Assembly: GCF_001078375.1 (NCBI RefSeq)
Contig: NZ_BBXI01000007.1
Coordinates: 1-64,000 of the forward strand
Source: Veillonella tobetsuensis
Lineage (GTDB): Bacteria > Bacillota > Negativicutes > Veillonellales > Veillonellaceae
Length of the DNA: 64,000 bases
Direction of reading: 5' to 3'
Shown: positions 1 through 7,174 of the stretch, one piece after another
How positions within the stretch are numbered: the stretch's first letter is position 1
How the letters are laid out: each line of letters begins with the position of its first letter
Program-made: the position numbers and the translations under genes
Notes under the pieces: model-generated
Told to the model about the DNA's origin: nothing
The model's database searches: none
The model's input: only the letters and a program-made list of their open reading frames with translations

Positions 1-93
1 CACCTGTTCCCATCTCGAACACAGTAGTTAAGCTCATAAACGCCGAAAGTACTTGGCTGGAGACGGCCTGGGAGGATAGGAAGTCGCTGATTA
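1..93 (+). rRNA. rrf: 5S ribosomal RNA, 3' part
   Basis: The window opens inside a 5S rRNA gene. The conserved internal stretch CCCATCTCGAACACAG, the GCCGAAAGTACTTGGCTGG segment and the GGATAGGAAGTCGC 3' side are all present. The 5' end lies outside the window. An intrinsic terminator follows about 10 nt downstream, so this is the end of an rRNA operon. The exact 3' end (about 91-93) is an estimate. Confidence 0.93.
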
Positions 94-100
94 ACGAAAG

Positions 101-133
101 AAAAAGGTCTACCGAATGGTAGGCCTTTTTCTT
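101..133 (+). terminator. rRNA operon terminator
   Basis: A GC-containing hairpin (AAAAAGGtCTACC, loop GAAT, GGTAGgCCTTTTT) ends in a T-run. It lies directly after the 5S gene and fits a rho-independent terminator of the rRNA operon. Confidence 0.85.
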
Positions 134-385
134 TTGTTTATTCGTGGGTTTGTTATACTGCGAGAGCCGTCTCCAGCCAAGGTTGTAGAGGTTTACACTA
201 TGTGTAAAGCTTAATTAGACGGATCTGGGAAACCTAGGGCACTAGGGCGTAAAGGAGTGCAGCGACGCATACGTCCATTGCATCAGGTTCTAAGAATGCA
301 TAGGAGAGCGGAGCGATAGCTATGCGTGCTGGGATAGGAACTTATTTTTTGTGTGCGACTTCCTATCCGACCAGGGAACGTAGGT
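134..385. other. Non-coding decayed stretch with 5S-like fragments
   Basis: No convincing gene is present. Two pieces match the neighbouring 5S gene in reverse orientation: 166-181 is the reverse complement of 52-67, and 355-368 is the reverse complement of 74-87. The piece GGATAGGAA at 332-340 repeats the 5S 3' region in direct orientation and forms a 9-bp inverted repeat with 360-368. This looks like recombination debris beside an rRNA operon, although an uncharacterised structured RNA cannot be excluded. Confidence 0.5.
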
Positions 386-783
386 ATGCTCTTTATTACT
401 CATGATGTGAGTGTTATTTCTCATATTGCTGATGAGGTTATCGTATTGAATAAGGGAAATGCCTCGGTATTCTCGGTGAGTCTGGTAGTGGTAAAAGTAC
501 ATTGGGCCGTGTTATGTGCTCCTTATTAAAGCCCTTTAAAGGTTCAATGGAGATTGATGGTCTTGATTTATATAATAGTAAAGACGCTTTAGAACCAGGT
601 ACTTTGGCCGTAGTATTCCAAGATTACACGACCTCTGTGAATACTCGTTTTACAGTACGCGATATTATCAATGAATCGTTTATTGTATTAAAACGTCGCA
701 CTGGTGAGACCATTGATGTTAATGCAGAATGCATTAAGCTACTTGAGCTAGTAGGGCTTAGCGAATATTTCTTGAATACATAA
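386..783 (+). pseudogene. Remnant of peptide-type ABC ATPases (junction of two broken genes)
   Basis: Two ATPase fragments lie in different frames. In the first frame, 386-463 encodes LFITHDVSVISHIADEVIVL, typical of the H-loop and end of an Opp/Dpp/Nik ATPase. In the second frame, from about 466, comes a P-loop (GESGSGKST, 475-501) and the start of an ATPase domain with a Q-loop (VVFQD). That fragment stops at 783 after VGLSEYFLNT, before the signature motif and Walker B. Both fragments resemble the OppD/OppF pair, so an oligopeptide or nickel importer locus has probably collapsed here by deletion and frameshift. No start codon with a good ribosome site precedes either piece. The nearest intact relatives in the window are at 15629-17559. 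Confidence 0.8.
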
Positions 784-789
784 TTAATG

Positions 790-840
790 AATCCCCTTAT
801 AGGCTATTTATATAAATTTTGAATGACCTATAAGGGGATT
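790..840 (+). terminator. Hairpin after the ABC ATPase remnant
   Basis: A 14-bp perfect inverted repeat (AATCCCCTTATAGG at 790-803 and its complement at 827-840) has a 23-nt loop. Only a weak T-rich stretch follows, so it may be an inefficient terminator or a leftover of the old operon. Confidence 0.5.
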
Positions 841-922
841 TATATTGAAACAAAAGGTTGAGTATGTTATTCTCAAAGAGTATGAAATATAAATGTTAAA
901 TGAAGTAAGAAGGTTCTTAATT

Positions 923-1774
923 ATGCTGTTAGTCGTATGTAAACGTATATTATATGTAATTATCGCTTGTATAGCGGTGCTATTTATTACGTTAGGAAGT
1001 ATGTATTGTTTGTCATCAAATTACAAAATCTATGGTGTTCCTGTTTTAAATTATCACCAAGTAAATGACAAGTATCATTCTGCATTGACACTTGATGTTG
1101 CTGAATTTACTAAGCAAATGGAATATTTACATAAAGAAGGATATCATACGATTAGCTTAGATGATTTATATGCGTATATAACTGAAGGAAAAGAATTACC
1201 AGAAAAACCAATTGTTATTACCTTTGATGATGGTTATATAGACAATTATGAGGATGTGTTACCAATTTTACAGTCCTACAATATGCAAGCTACTATTTTT
1301 ATGATTAGTGATGCTATTAATACAGACCGATTTGTATCTGCAAATCAATTACAAGTTATGAACGCCCATGGCTTTACTGTAGAAAGTCATACTAACCATC
1401 ATCGGATGTTAACTTTTGTAGATCCATCCACCTGGGTAGATGAAATTAAAGGTGGTAAGGATACACTGGAAGGTTTTATGGGAAAACCTATTAAGTATTT
1501 GGCTTATCCAGGGGGCTTTAATAATGCTGAAATTCAACGTATAACTAGTGAAAGTGGATTTAAAATGGCTTTCACAGTGACACCGGGAACAGTAAAGCCA
1601 AGTGATAATCTCTATGCATTACCAAGATTAGCCATTTTTCAAGGTGATACACCATATTTATCATTTTGGTTACGCCTTCATTGCGCACCATTTATCGCCT
1701 ATACATGGCAATTGCGCGATACATTACGCGATAATGGATTTACGACATTGGCTAATTTGATGCTATTATTCTAG
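923..1774 (+). CDS. Membrane-anchored polysaccharide deacetylase (NodB family)
   Basis: A carbohydrate esterase family 4 protein, expected to remove acetyl groups from an envelope polysaccharide or peptidoglycan sugar outside the inner membrane. The N-terminus has one hydrophobic segment (roughly residues 8-30, signal anchor). The NodB motifs follow in order: TFDDGY (motif 1, metal-binding Asp), SHTNHH (motif 2, metal-binding His residues) and LAYPGG (motif 3). The opening VPVLNYHQV is typical of the PgaB/IcaB-like branch. I prefer the start at 923 because AGAAGG lies 9 nt upstream; an in-frame ATG at 893 would add 10 residues. The moaB-like gene follows 8 nt downstream, so the two are probably co-transcribed. 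The substrate cannot be told from sequence. Confidence 0.85.
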   Translation: MLLVVCKRILYVIIACIAVLFITLGSMYCLSSNYKIYGVPVLNYHQVNDKYHSALTLDVAEFTKQMEYLHKEGYHTISLDDLYAYITEGKELPEKPIVITFDDGYIDNYEDVLPILQSYNMQATIFMISDAINTDRFVSANQLQVMNAHGFTVESHTNHHRMLTFVDPSTWVDEIKGGKDTLEGFMGKPIKYLAYPGGFNNAEIQRITSESGFKMAFTVTPGTVKPSDNLYALPRLAIFQGDTPYLSFWLRLHCAPFIAYTWQLRDTLRDNGFTTLANLMLLF

Positions 1775-1782
1775 GAGGATAT

Positions 1783-2277
1783 ATGTCTCAAGAAATTATA
1801 GAAAGACCACTGAACGTGGCGGTATTAACCGTTTCTGATACACGAACAATGGAAACTGACAAGGGTGGAAATAAGGTTCAAGAATTACTAGAAGCTGCAA
1901 ATCATAATGTAGTAGTTCGTAAAATTGTAATTGATGATTATGATGAAATTCGTAAGGCTATTATTCCTTGGTGCAATGATGAAGATGTTGACGTAGTCAT
2001 TTCAACAGGTGGCACAGGAATTGCGATGCGTGATGTAACTATTGAGGCCGTAAATTCTTTATTTGAAAAATCAATACCAGGTTTTGGCGAAATTTTTAGA
2101 TACCTTTCTTTTACGGAGGATATTGGTACCAAAGCTATTGCATCTCGTGCAGAGGCAGGCGTAAATTCGAATACATTAATTTTTTCTATTCCTGGTTCGG
2201 TGGGAGCTGTTACTCTTGGCATGAGTAAATTAATTATTCCAGAAATGCCTCATTTGGTGCGAGAAATCAATAAATAG
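1783..2277 (+). CDS. moaB: Molybdenum cofactor biosynthesis protein MoaB/MogA family
   Basis: A 164-residue protein of the MoCF-binding fold family, acting in the cytoplasm on molybdopterin, most likely its adenylylation before molybdate insertion. Family motifs visible are LTVSDTRTMETDKGG near the N-terminus, ISTGGTGIAMRDVT (the GGTG nucleotide loop) and SIPGSVGAV near the C-terminus. The length is normal for MoaB. GGAGG sits a few bases before the ATG. It follows the deacetylase closely although the functions are unrelated, and no other molybdopterin gene is nearby. MogA and MoaB are hard to separate by eye. Confidence 0.88.
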   Translation: MSQEIIERPLNVAVLTVSDTRTMETDKGGNKVQELLEAANHNVVVRKIVIDDYDEIRKAIIPWCNDEDVDVVISTGGTGIAMRDVTIEAVNSLFEKSIPGFGEIFRYLSFTEDIGTKAIASRAEAGVNSNTLIFSIPGSVGAVTLGMSKLIIPEMPHLVREINK

Positions 2278-2299
2278 ATAGGCACGCACTGATTTACTA

Positions 2300-2308
2300 T
2301 GCTATAAT
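2300..2308 (+). promoter_or_regulatory. Extended -10 promoter upstream of the Pit operon
   Basis: TGCTATAAT matches the extended -10 consensus TGnTATAAT, 48 nt before the start codon of the DUF47 gene. A second TATAAT lies at 2314-2319. No good -35 hexamer is seen, as expected for extended -10 promoters. Confidence 0.5.
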
Positions 2309-2355
2309 TGTATTATAATTATAGAGGCTAACAGTACTGTATCAGGAGGATCTCC

Positions 2356-2985
2356 ATGGCTTTTAAATTAAAAGGAAAAGAAGAAAAGTTTTTTAGTATT
2401 TTAGAAAATCATGCTGAACTTACCTATGAAAGTGCGGAAATGATGGAACGCGTTTTCAAAGGCGAAGTTTCTAAAGAAGAAGCATTCTTGGAAATTGATA
2501 CAAAGGAAAAAGCTGCGGATGAATTAGTTAATGAAACGGTTGATCGTTTGCGTAAAACATTCATTACACCGATGGACCGTGAAGATATCCAATTGTTGAT
2601 TGATCAATTAGATACAACACTTGATAATATCAAAGAAATCATGGATAAAATGGTTATGTATCATGTAGGTAAACCTAGTGATGGTGCCATTCGCATGAGT
2701 GAAATCGTTGTTAAATGCGTTAAGCATATTAATAAATCTATTGGTTATATGGGTAGCCTTAAAAAGGACCATGTAAAGGTAGAAGGCCGTGTACACCAAG
2801 TATTGAAACTTGAGTCTGAAGCGGATAATATTTACCACGAAGAAATGGCTAAACTCTTTACTGAGTGTACAGATCCTATTGAAATTATCAAATGGAAGGA
2901 AATCCTTAGCGCCATGGAGGATGTAATCGATGGTTGCGAAGATTTGGTTGGTACATTCCGCCGGGTAGTATTGAAGTATGCTTGA
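2356..2985 (+). CDS. DUF47/PhoU-like protein, partner of Pit transporter
   Basis: A 209-residue, all-helical, acidic protein of the DUF47 (TIGR00153) family, distantly related to PhoU. Such proteins are commonly encoded next to Pit-type phosphate permeases and are thought to modulate them. Heptad-rich helices run throughout; the stretch DREDIQLLIDQLDTTLDNI is characteristic of the family. A strong AGGAGG site precedes the ATG. The gene overlaps the pit gene by 8 nt, which points to translational coupling. The precise biochemical role is unknown even in the family. Confidence 0.88.
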   Translation: MAFKLKGKEEKFFSILENHAELTYESAEMMERVFKGEVSKEEAFLEIDTKEKAADELVNETVDRLRKTFITPMDREDIQLLIDQLDTTLDNIKEIMDKMVMYHVGKPSDGAIRMSEIVVKCVKHINKSIGYMGSLKKDHVKVEGRVHQVLKLESEADNIYHEEMAKLFTECTDPIEIIKWKEILSAMEDVIDGCEDLVGTFRRVVLKYA

Positions 2986-3976
2986 GTCACATTACTTAGT
3001 TTGGCTAGTCGTATTTCTAGCCCTAGCATTTGACTACATCAATGGCTTCCACGATACGGCGAACGCCATTGCTACATCTGTTTCGACCCGTGCTATTGAG
3101 CCTAAAAAGGCAATTATGATGACTGCGGCACTCAATTTCTTGGGGGCCATGGTTAGTACTGGTGTTGCTAAGACTATCGGTGGTGACATCGTCATGTCTG
3201 CATCTCTAATCAATAGTGGTATCATTTCTGCAGCCCTTATAGGTGCTATAACGTGGAACCTTTTAACCTGGTACTGGGGAATTCCTAGTTCCTCATCCCA
3301 TGCACTTATCGGTGGTATCATCGGTGCCGTAGGTTGGTCTGTAGGCTTTGATGCGTTAAATGAGGCTGGTATCTTAAAAATCTTCTTATCCCTCATTTTA
3401 TCTCCAATTGTAGCCATGATTGGTGGCTATATTGTGATGAAAGTATTGTTGCTTATCTTTGGTAGATTTTCTCCAATTACATTGAATGATCGATTTAGAT
3501 CCATGCAAATTGTATCTGCCATCATGATGGCCTTTTCTCATGGTTCTAATGATGCGCAAAAGGCGATGGGGATTATTACCTTAACATTACTTAGCGGTGG
3601 ATTTATCGATACATTAGATGTACCATTATGGGTTAAACTTTGTTGTGCTACGGCTATGGCCATGGGGACAGCAGTAGGCGGTTGGAAAATCATCTCTACT
3701 ATGGGGACTAAAATTTTCAAATTGGAAACTATCAATGGTTTCGCTGCTGACTTAAACTCTGCCATCACTATTTTTACAGCTACATTCTTACATTTACCTG
3801 TAAGTACTACACACGTTGTAAGTGGTTCCTTGCTAGGCGTTGGTTCCTCTAAACGTTTGAAAGCTGTTAACTGGGGCGTAGCAAGATCTATGGTATTGGC
3901 GTGGTTTGTAACAATTCCATTATCTGGTATTGTTGCAGCAATTGCTTATGAAATAGGGCATCTACTTTTTGGATGA
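2978..3976 (+). CDS. pit: Low-affinity inorganic phosphate permease (Pit family)
   Basis: A 332-residue inner-membrane transporter of the PiT family, taking up phosphate (usually as a metal-phosphate complex) with cations. The duplicated family signature is visible: FDYINGFHDTANAIATSV near the N-terminus and SHGSNDAQKAMGI in the second half, the two GxxxxAN/GSNDAQ-type repeats. About ten hydrophobic segments fit the fold. It is translationally coupled to the DUF47 gene upstream, the usual pairing, and a terminator follows. Sulfate permeases of the same superfamily are possible in principle, but the DUF47 partner favours phosphate. Confidence 0.92.
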   Translation: MLESHYLVWLVVFLALAFDYINGFHDTANAIATSVSTRAIEPKKAIMMTAALNFLGAMVSTGVAKTIGGDIVMSASLINSGIISAALIGAITWNLLTWYWGIPSSSSHALIGGIIGAVGWSVGFDALNEAGILKIFLSLILSPIVAMIGGYIVMKVLLLIFGRFSPITLNDRFRSMQIVSAIMMAFSHGSNDAQKAMGIITLTLLSGGFIDTLDVPLWVKLCCATAMAMGTAVGGWKIISTMGTKIFKLETINGFAADLNSAITIFTATFLHLPVSTTHVVSGSLLGVGSSKRLKAVNWGVARSMVLAWFVTIPLSGIVAAIAYEIGHLLFG

Positions 3977-4002
3977 TTTTATAAACTACATACATAAATG
4001 AG

Positions 4003-4037
4003 AAGGACTATTAGTAATATACTAATGGTCCTTTTTT
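4003..4037 (+). terminator. Terminator after pit
   Basis: A 13-bp stem (one G-T pair; AAGGACTATTAGT with ACTAATGGTCCTT, loop AATAT) followed by TTTTTT. It separates the phosphate operon from the rrf2-cyd promoter. Confidence 0.85.
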
Positions 4038-4056
4038 GTGATAAAATTTACTTTTT

Positions 4057-4099
4057 ACAAAACAATACCATTGCAGTATTGTTTTGTATCGTATATACT
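4057..4099 (+). promoter_or_regulatory. Promoter with palindromic operator upstream of rrf2-cydAB
   Basis: A perfect 12-bp inverted repeat, ACAAAACAATAC (4057-4068) and GTATTGTTTTGT (4076-4087), has a 7-nt spacer. A plausible promoter overlaps it: -35 TTGCAG (4071-4076), 17-nt spacer, -10 TATACT (4094-4099). A protein bound to the palindrome would cover the -35 element. The adjacent Rrf2-family regulator is the obvious candidate (autoregulation plus control of cytochrome bd), but a different redox regulator could also bind. Confidence 0.72.
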
Positions 4100-4142
4100 A
4101 AAAGTGGTAATACGTAGACGTTGTTTTGGAAAAGGAGTGCTT

Positions 4143-4595
4143 ATGAAACTAAATCAAGCCACGGACTATGCGTTTCGCATGATTTTACACATGGCAATGT
4201 TACCATCTGGACAGAAGGTGACAGGCGGTGTATTGGCTGAGCAAGAAATGATCCCAGAACGTTTTTTGCTTAAAATAATGCGCAGCCTAATTGCCGCAGG
4301 AATCATGAAATCATTCCGCGGGGTGGATGGTGGATTTGCATTAAATCGTGAGCCTAAAGATATTTCCATGCTCGATGTGATTAGAGCCGTTGAGGGGGAT
4401 ACGTATTTACAACGTTGTTTGTATGATGTTGGTTCTTGCTCTAAAGCATGTATGGGCCAGTGTGCAGTTAATGAAGCCATGTCTGTTATTCAAGCTGAAC
4501 TTGTGAAACAGATGACAAGTGTAACTTTTGATAAATTAGCTGCACGAGAAAAAGAGATTTTAGAGACCATAAATCCTTATGTATCTCATGCGTAA
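4143..4595 (+). CDS. Rrf2-family Fe-S-type transcriptional regulator
   Basis: A 150-residue winged-helix regulator of the Rrf2 family (IscR/NsrR/RirA relatives). The N-terminal MKLNQATDYAFRMILHMA and the wing RGVDGGFALNR are typical. Four cysteines at residues 92, 99, 103 and 107 make a likely Fe-S ligand set, so it may sense oxygen, NO, or iron-sulfur status. The ATG at 4143 follows AAAGGAG; longer upstream frames lack a ribosome site and would run through the promoter. The gene is 57 nt from cydA with no terminator between. The most likely job is oxygen- or stress-responsive control of cytochrome bd, inferred from position. Confidence 0.87.
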   Translation: MKLNQATDYAFRMILHMAMLPSGQKVTGGVLAEQEMIPERFLLKIMRSLIAAGIMKSFRGVDGGFALNREPKDISMLDVIRAVEGDTYLQRCLYDVGSCSKACMGQCAVNEAMSVIQAELVKQMTSVTFDKLAAREKEILETINPYVSHA

Positions 4596-4652
4596 TGATG
4601 TAAGACATTCATCAAGTGTGTATTTTTGAGTCAATTCTAAGGAGGAAAAGAC

Positions 4653-6041
4653 ATGTTTGAAGCACTGGATTTAGCACGATTACAGTTCGCGCTAACATCT
4701 ATCTATCACTGGCTATTTGTACCGTTTACATTGGGGATGACGGTTATCGTAGCTATTTTAGAATGGACCTATGTAAGCACCGGTAAAGAAGTTTACAAAA
4801 AAATGGCAAAATTCTGGGGTAAATTATTCTTAATTAACTTTGCTATGGGTGTAGTAACAGGTATCGTTCAAGAGTTCCATTTTGGTATGAACTGGGCTGA
4901 ATATTCTCGTTTTATGGGTGATATTTTTGGTGCCCCACTTGCCCTTGAAGCATTAATGGCATTTTTCTTGGAATCTACATTTATGGGCGTTTGGATTTTC
5001 GGTTGGGATCGTTTATCCCAAAAAACACATGCACTTGTGGCTACACTTGTTGCATTAGGTACTAATTTATCCGCATTCTGGATTCTTGTAGCAAATTCTT
5101 TTATGCAACATCCTGTAGGCTATGTAATCCGTAATGGCCGTGCAGAAATGGATAACTTCTTAGCTATCGTTTCTAATGGTTATGTACCTGGTCAATTTGC
5201 TCATATTGTATTAAATGGTTCCATGACAGCAGGTGTCATTATTATGGCTATCAGCGCATGGCACTTGATTCGAAAAAGCAATGTTGATTTCTATAAAACC
5301 TCTGTAAAATGGGGGATGGTAATTACATTAATTGCAGGTTCTTTAGGCGCTTTAGCCGGCCATCATCAAGGTCAATATATTACTAAAGAACAACCTATGA
5401 AAATGGCTGCTATGGAAGCACTTTGGGAAACTCAAGATCCAGCTCCATTCTCTTTGGTAGCGAATATTGATACAAAAGCACAAAAAAATACAGGTGCTAT
5501 TGAAATTCCTGGTGGTTTATCCTTCTTAACACAAAATTCCTTTACATCTGGTAAGGTAGAAGGTATTAAAGATTTACAAGCTAAATCCGAAGCTCAATAT
5601 GGTCCTGGTAATTATATTCCAGATGTACCTAGTATTTTCTGGACATTCCGCATCATGGTAGCAACTGGTTCTATTATGTTGTTAGTAGCATTCCTTGGCT
5701 TAGTGTTAAACGCTAAAGACAAACTTGTAGAAAATAAAACATTCTTAAAGGTTATTTTCTGGATGTTACCATTGCCTTATATCGCACAATCCACAGGTTG
5801 GTTTGTAGCTGAAGCCGGTCGTCAACCATGGCTTGTATATGGTTTACAATTGACTGCTTCTGGTGCTTCTAAATCTGTTACAGCACCTGAAATTTTGACC
5901 ACTATCATTGGTTTCACAGTTATTTATATCTTAGCAGCGATTGCAGCGATTTATTTAGCTGTAGAACACATCAAAAAAGGTCCTGATGGTCAAACAATTT
6001 ATCATGTAGAAGAAAAAGAGGAGGCAAGATTATGGAACTAA
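4653..6041 (+). CDS. cydA: Cytochrome bd oxidase subunit I
   Basis: The catalytic, haem-carrying subunit of the quinol oxidase that reduces oxygen to water in the inner membrane. Haem ligands are recognisable: His19 (IYHW), His184 (QFAHIVL) and Met335 (FRIMVATG). Conserved acidic residues occur at Glu99 and Glu107, and the GRQPW signature is at 389-393. The quinol-binding loop keeps the KxxxxE pattern (Lys250/Glu255) but is short, so the protein is 462 residues against about 520 in E. coli. In an anaerobe this oxidase probably serves oxygen detoxification and microaerobic electron disposal. It overlaps cydB by 10 nt. Confidence 0.96.
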   Translation: MFEALDLARLQFALTSIYHWLFVPFTLGMTVIVAILEWTYVSTGKEVYKKMAKFWGKLFLINFAMGVVTGIVQEFHFGMNWAEYSRFMGDIFGAPLALEALMAFFLESTFMGVWIFGWDRLSQKTHALVATLVALGTNLSAFWILVANSFMQHPVGYVIRNGRAEMDNFLAIVSNGYVPGQFAHIVLNGSMTAGVIIMAISAWHLIRKSNVDFYKTSVKWGMVITLIAGSLGALAGHHQGQYITKEQPMKMAAMEALWETQDPAPFSLVANIDTKAQKNTGAIEIPGGLSFLTQNSFTSGKVEGIKDLQAKSEAQYGPGNYIPDVPSIFWTFRIMVATGSIMLLVAFLGLVLNAKDKLVENKTFLKVIFWMLPLPYIAQSTGWFVAEAGRQPWLVYGLQLTASGASKSVTAPEILTTIIGFTVIYILAAIAAIYLAVEHIKKGPDGQTIYHVEEKEEARLWN

Positions 6042-7051
6042 TTATGAATAACCTTAATGTGATCTGGTTCATCTTGCTTTGTGTATTGTTCGCAGGTTTC
6101 TTCTTATTAGAAGGCTTTGACTATGGTACGGGTATTCTTCTACCAGTCATTGGTAAAACTGACGTTGAACGTCGTCAAATGATTAATGCATTAGGTCCTA
6201 TTTGGGATGGTAATGAAGTATGGATGATTACTGCTGGTGGTGCATTATTTGCATCCTTCCCACATGTATATGCTACATTATTTAGTGGTTTCTACATGGC
6301 ATTGTTCTTGATGCTTGCTGTACTTATTATGCGTGGCGTTGCCTTTGAATTCCGTTCTAAGAGCCCAAATCGCACATGGCGTAAAGTATTTGATTACTGT
6401 ATTTTCATCGGTTCCATCGTACCTGCATTATTGTGGGGCGTAACAGTAGGTAACTTGATTCAAGGTACTCCTATTGATGAAACAATGACTTATGTTGGTA
6501 CATTCTGGGATTTGCTTAGCCCTTACACTGTATTATGTGGTGTAGCCTTCATTTTGGTATTTACATACCATGGTGGCTTGTTTACATCCTTGAAAACAGC
6601 TGGCCCTGTATCTGAACGTGCTCGTGCAGCAGCTCTTGTGACTGGTGTACCTACAGCAATTGGTGTGATTGCATTGATTATTGCATCTTATGTATGCACG
6701 GATTTGTACAATTCTACTTTAGCCATTGTTTTCTGTGCACTTGCTGTTGTATGCTTCCTAATTTCTTGGGGCGCAACACGTACTCGTAATACAAAATGGG
6801 GTTTCCTATTTAGCTCCCTTTCCATTATCTTGATTACTGCAACATACTTCGCAGGCCTATTCCCACGTATCATGGTTTCTTCCTTGAATCCAGCTTGGAG
6901 CTTGACGATTACAAATACGTCTTCCTCTGAATATACATTAGCTTTGATGACTGCTGTTGCAGCTGTATTCGTGCCAATCGTTTTGGCATACCAAATCTGG
7001 GTATATTGGATTTTCCGTCACCGTGTAACGGAAAAAGACTTACATTATTAA
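6032..7051 (+). CDS. cydB: Cytochrome bd oxidase subunit II
   Basis: The second membrane subunit of cytochrome bd, needed for assembly and haem d insertion. The N-terminal pattern (GFFLLEGFDYGTGILLPVIG, then GPIWDGNEVWMITAGGALFASFP) is diagnostic of CydB. There are eight or nine hydrophobic helices in 339 residues, a normal length. The ATG at 6032 follows a GAGG-rich site inside the end of cydA, giving coupled translation; an internal ATG four codons later is an alternative. A strong terminator follows, so the downstream cydDC gene is probably transcribed separately. Confidence 0.95.
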   Translation: MELIMNNLNVIWFILLCVLFAGFFLLEGFDYGTGILLPVIGKTDVERRQMINALGPIWDGNEVWMITAGGALFASFPHVYATLFSGFYMALFLMLAVLIMRGVAFEFRSKSPNRTWRKVFDYCIFIGSIVPALLWGVTVGNLIQGTPIDETMTYVGTFWDLLSPYTVLCGVAFILVFTYHGGLFTSLKTAGPVSERARAAALVTGVPTAIGVIALIIASYVCTDLYNSTLAIVFCALAVVCFLISWGATRTRNTKWGFLFSSLSIILITATYFAGLFPRIMVSSLNPAWSLTITNTSSSEYTLALMTAVAAVFVPIVLAYQIWVYWIFRHRVTEKDLHY

Positions 7052-7091
7052 TACGAATGCTTTTACAATTAGTGAAAGTATGACTCCTTTT

Positions 7092-7124
7092 ATGAGGCGT
7101 GCTATAGCGGCACGCCTCATTTTT
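7092..7124 (+). terminator. Terminator after cydB
   Basis: An 11-bp perfect stem (ATGAGGCGTGC with GCACGCCTCAT, loop TATAGCG) followed by TTTTT. It falls 50 nt before the cydDC start. Confidence 0.88.
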
Positions 7125-7174
7125 ATGGTAAGATGAATGTAATATTGATAAAATTAGATTTAAAGGGGATAGAC

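Noticed and set aside
134-385. tRNA gene or second 5S copy after the rRNA operon
   Set aside because: The matching pieces are only 9-16 nt, in mixed orientation and order; no cloverleaf or full 5S can be formed.
3034-3417. Open frame of 127 codons on the minus strand inside pit
   Set aside because: It mirrors a strongly conserved transporter gene, has no ribosome site and no recognisable motif; similar antisense frames occur inside ftsH (32025-32462) and the MreB-like gene (46447-46788). They are by-products of codon usage.
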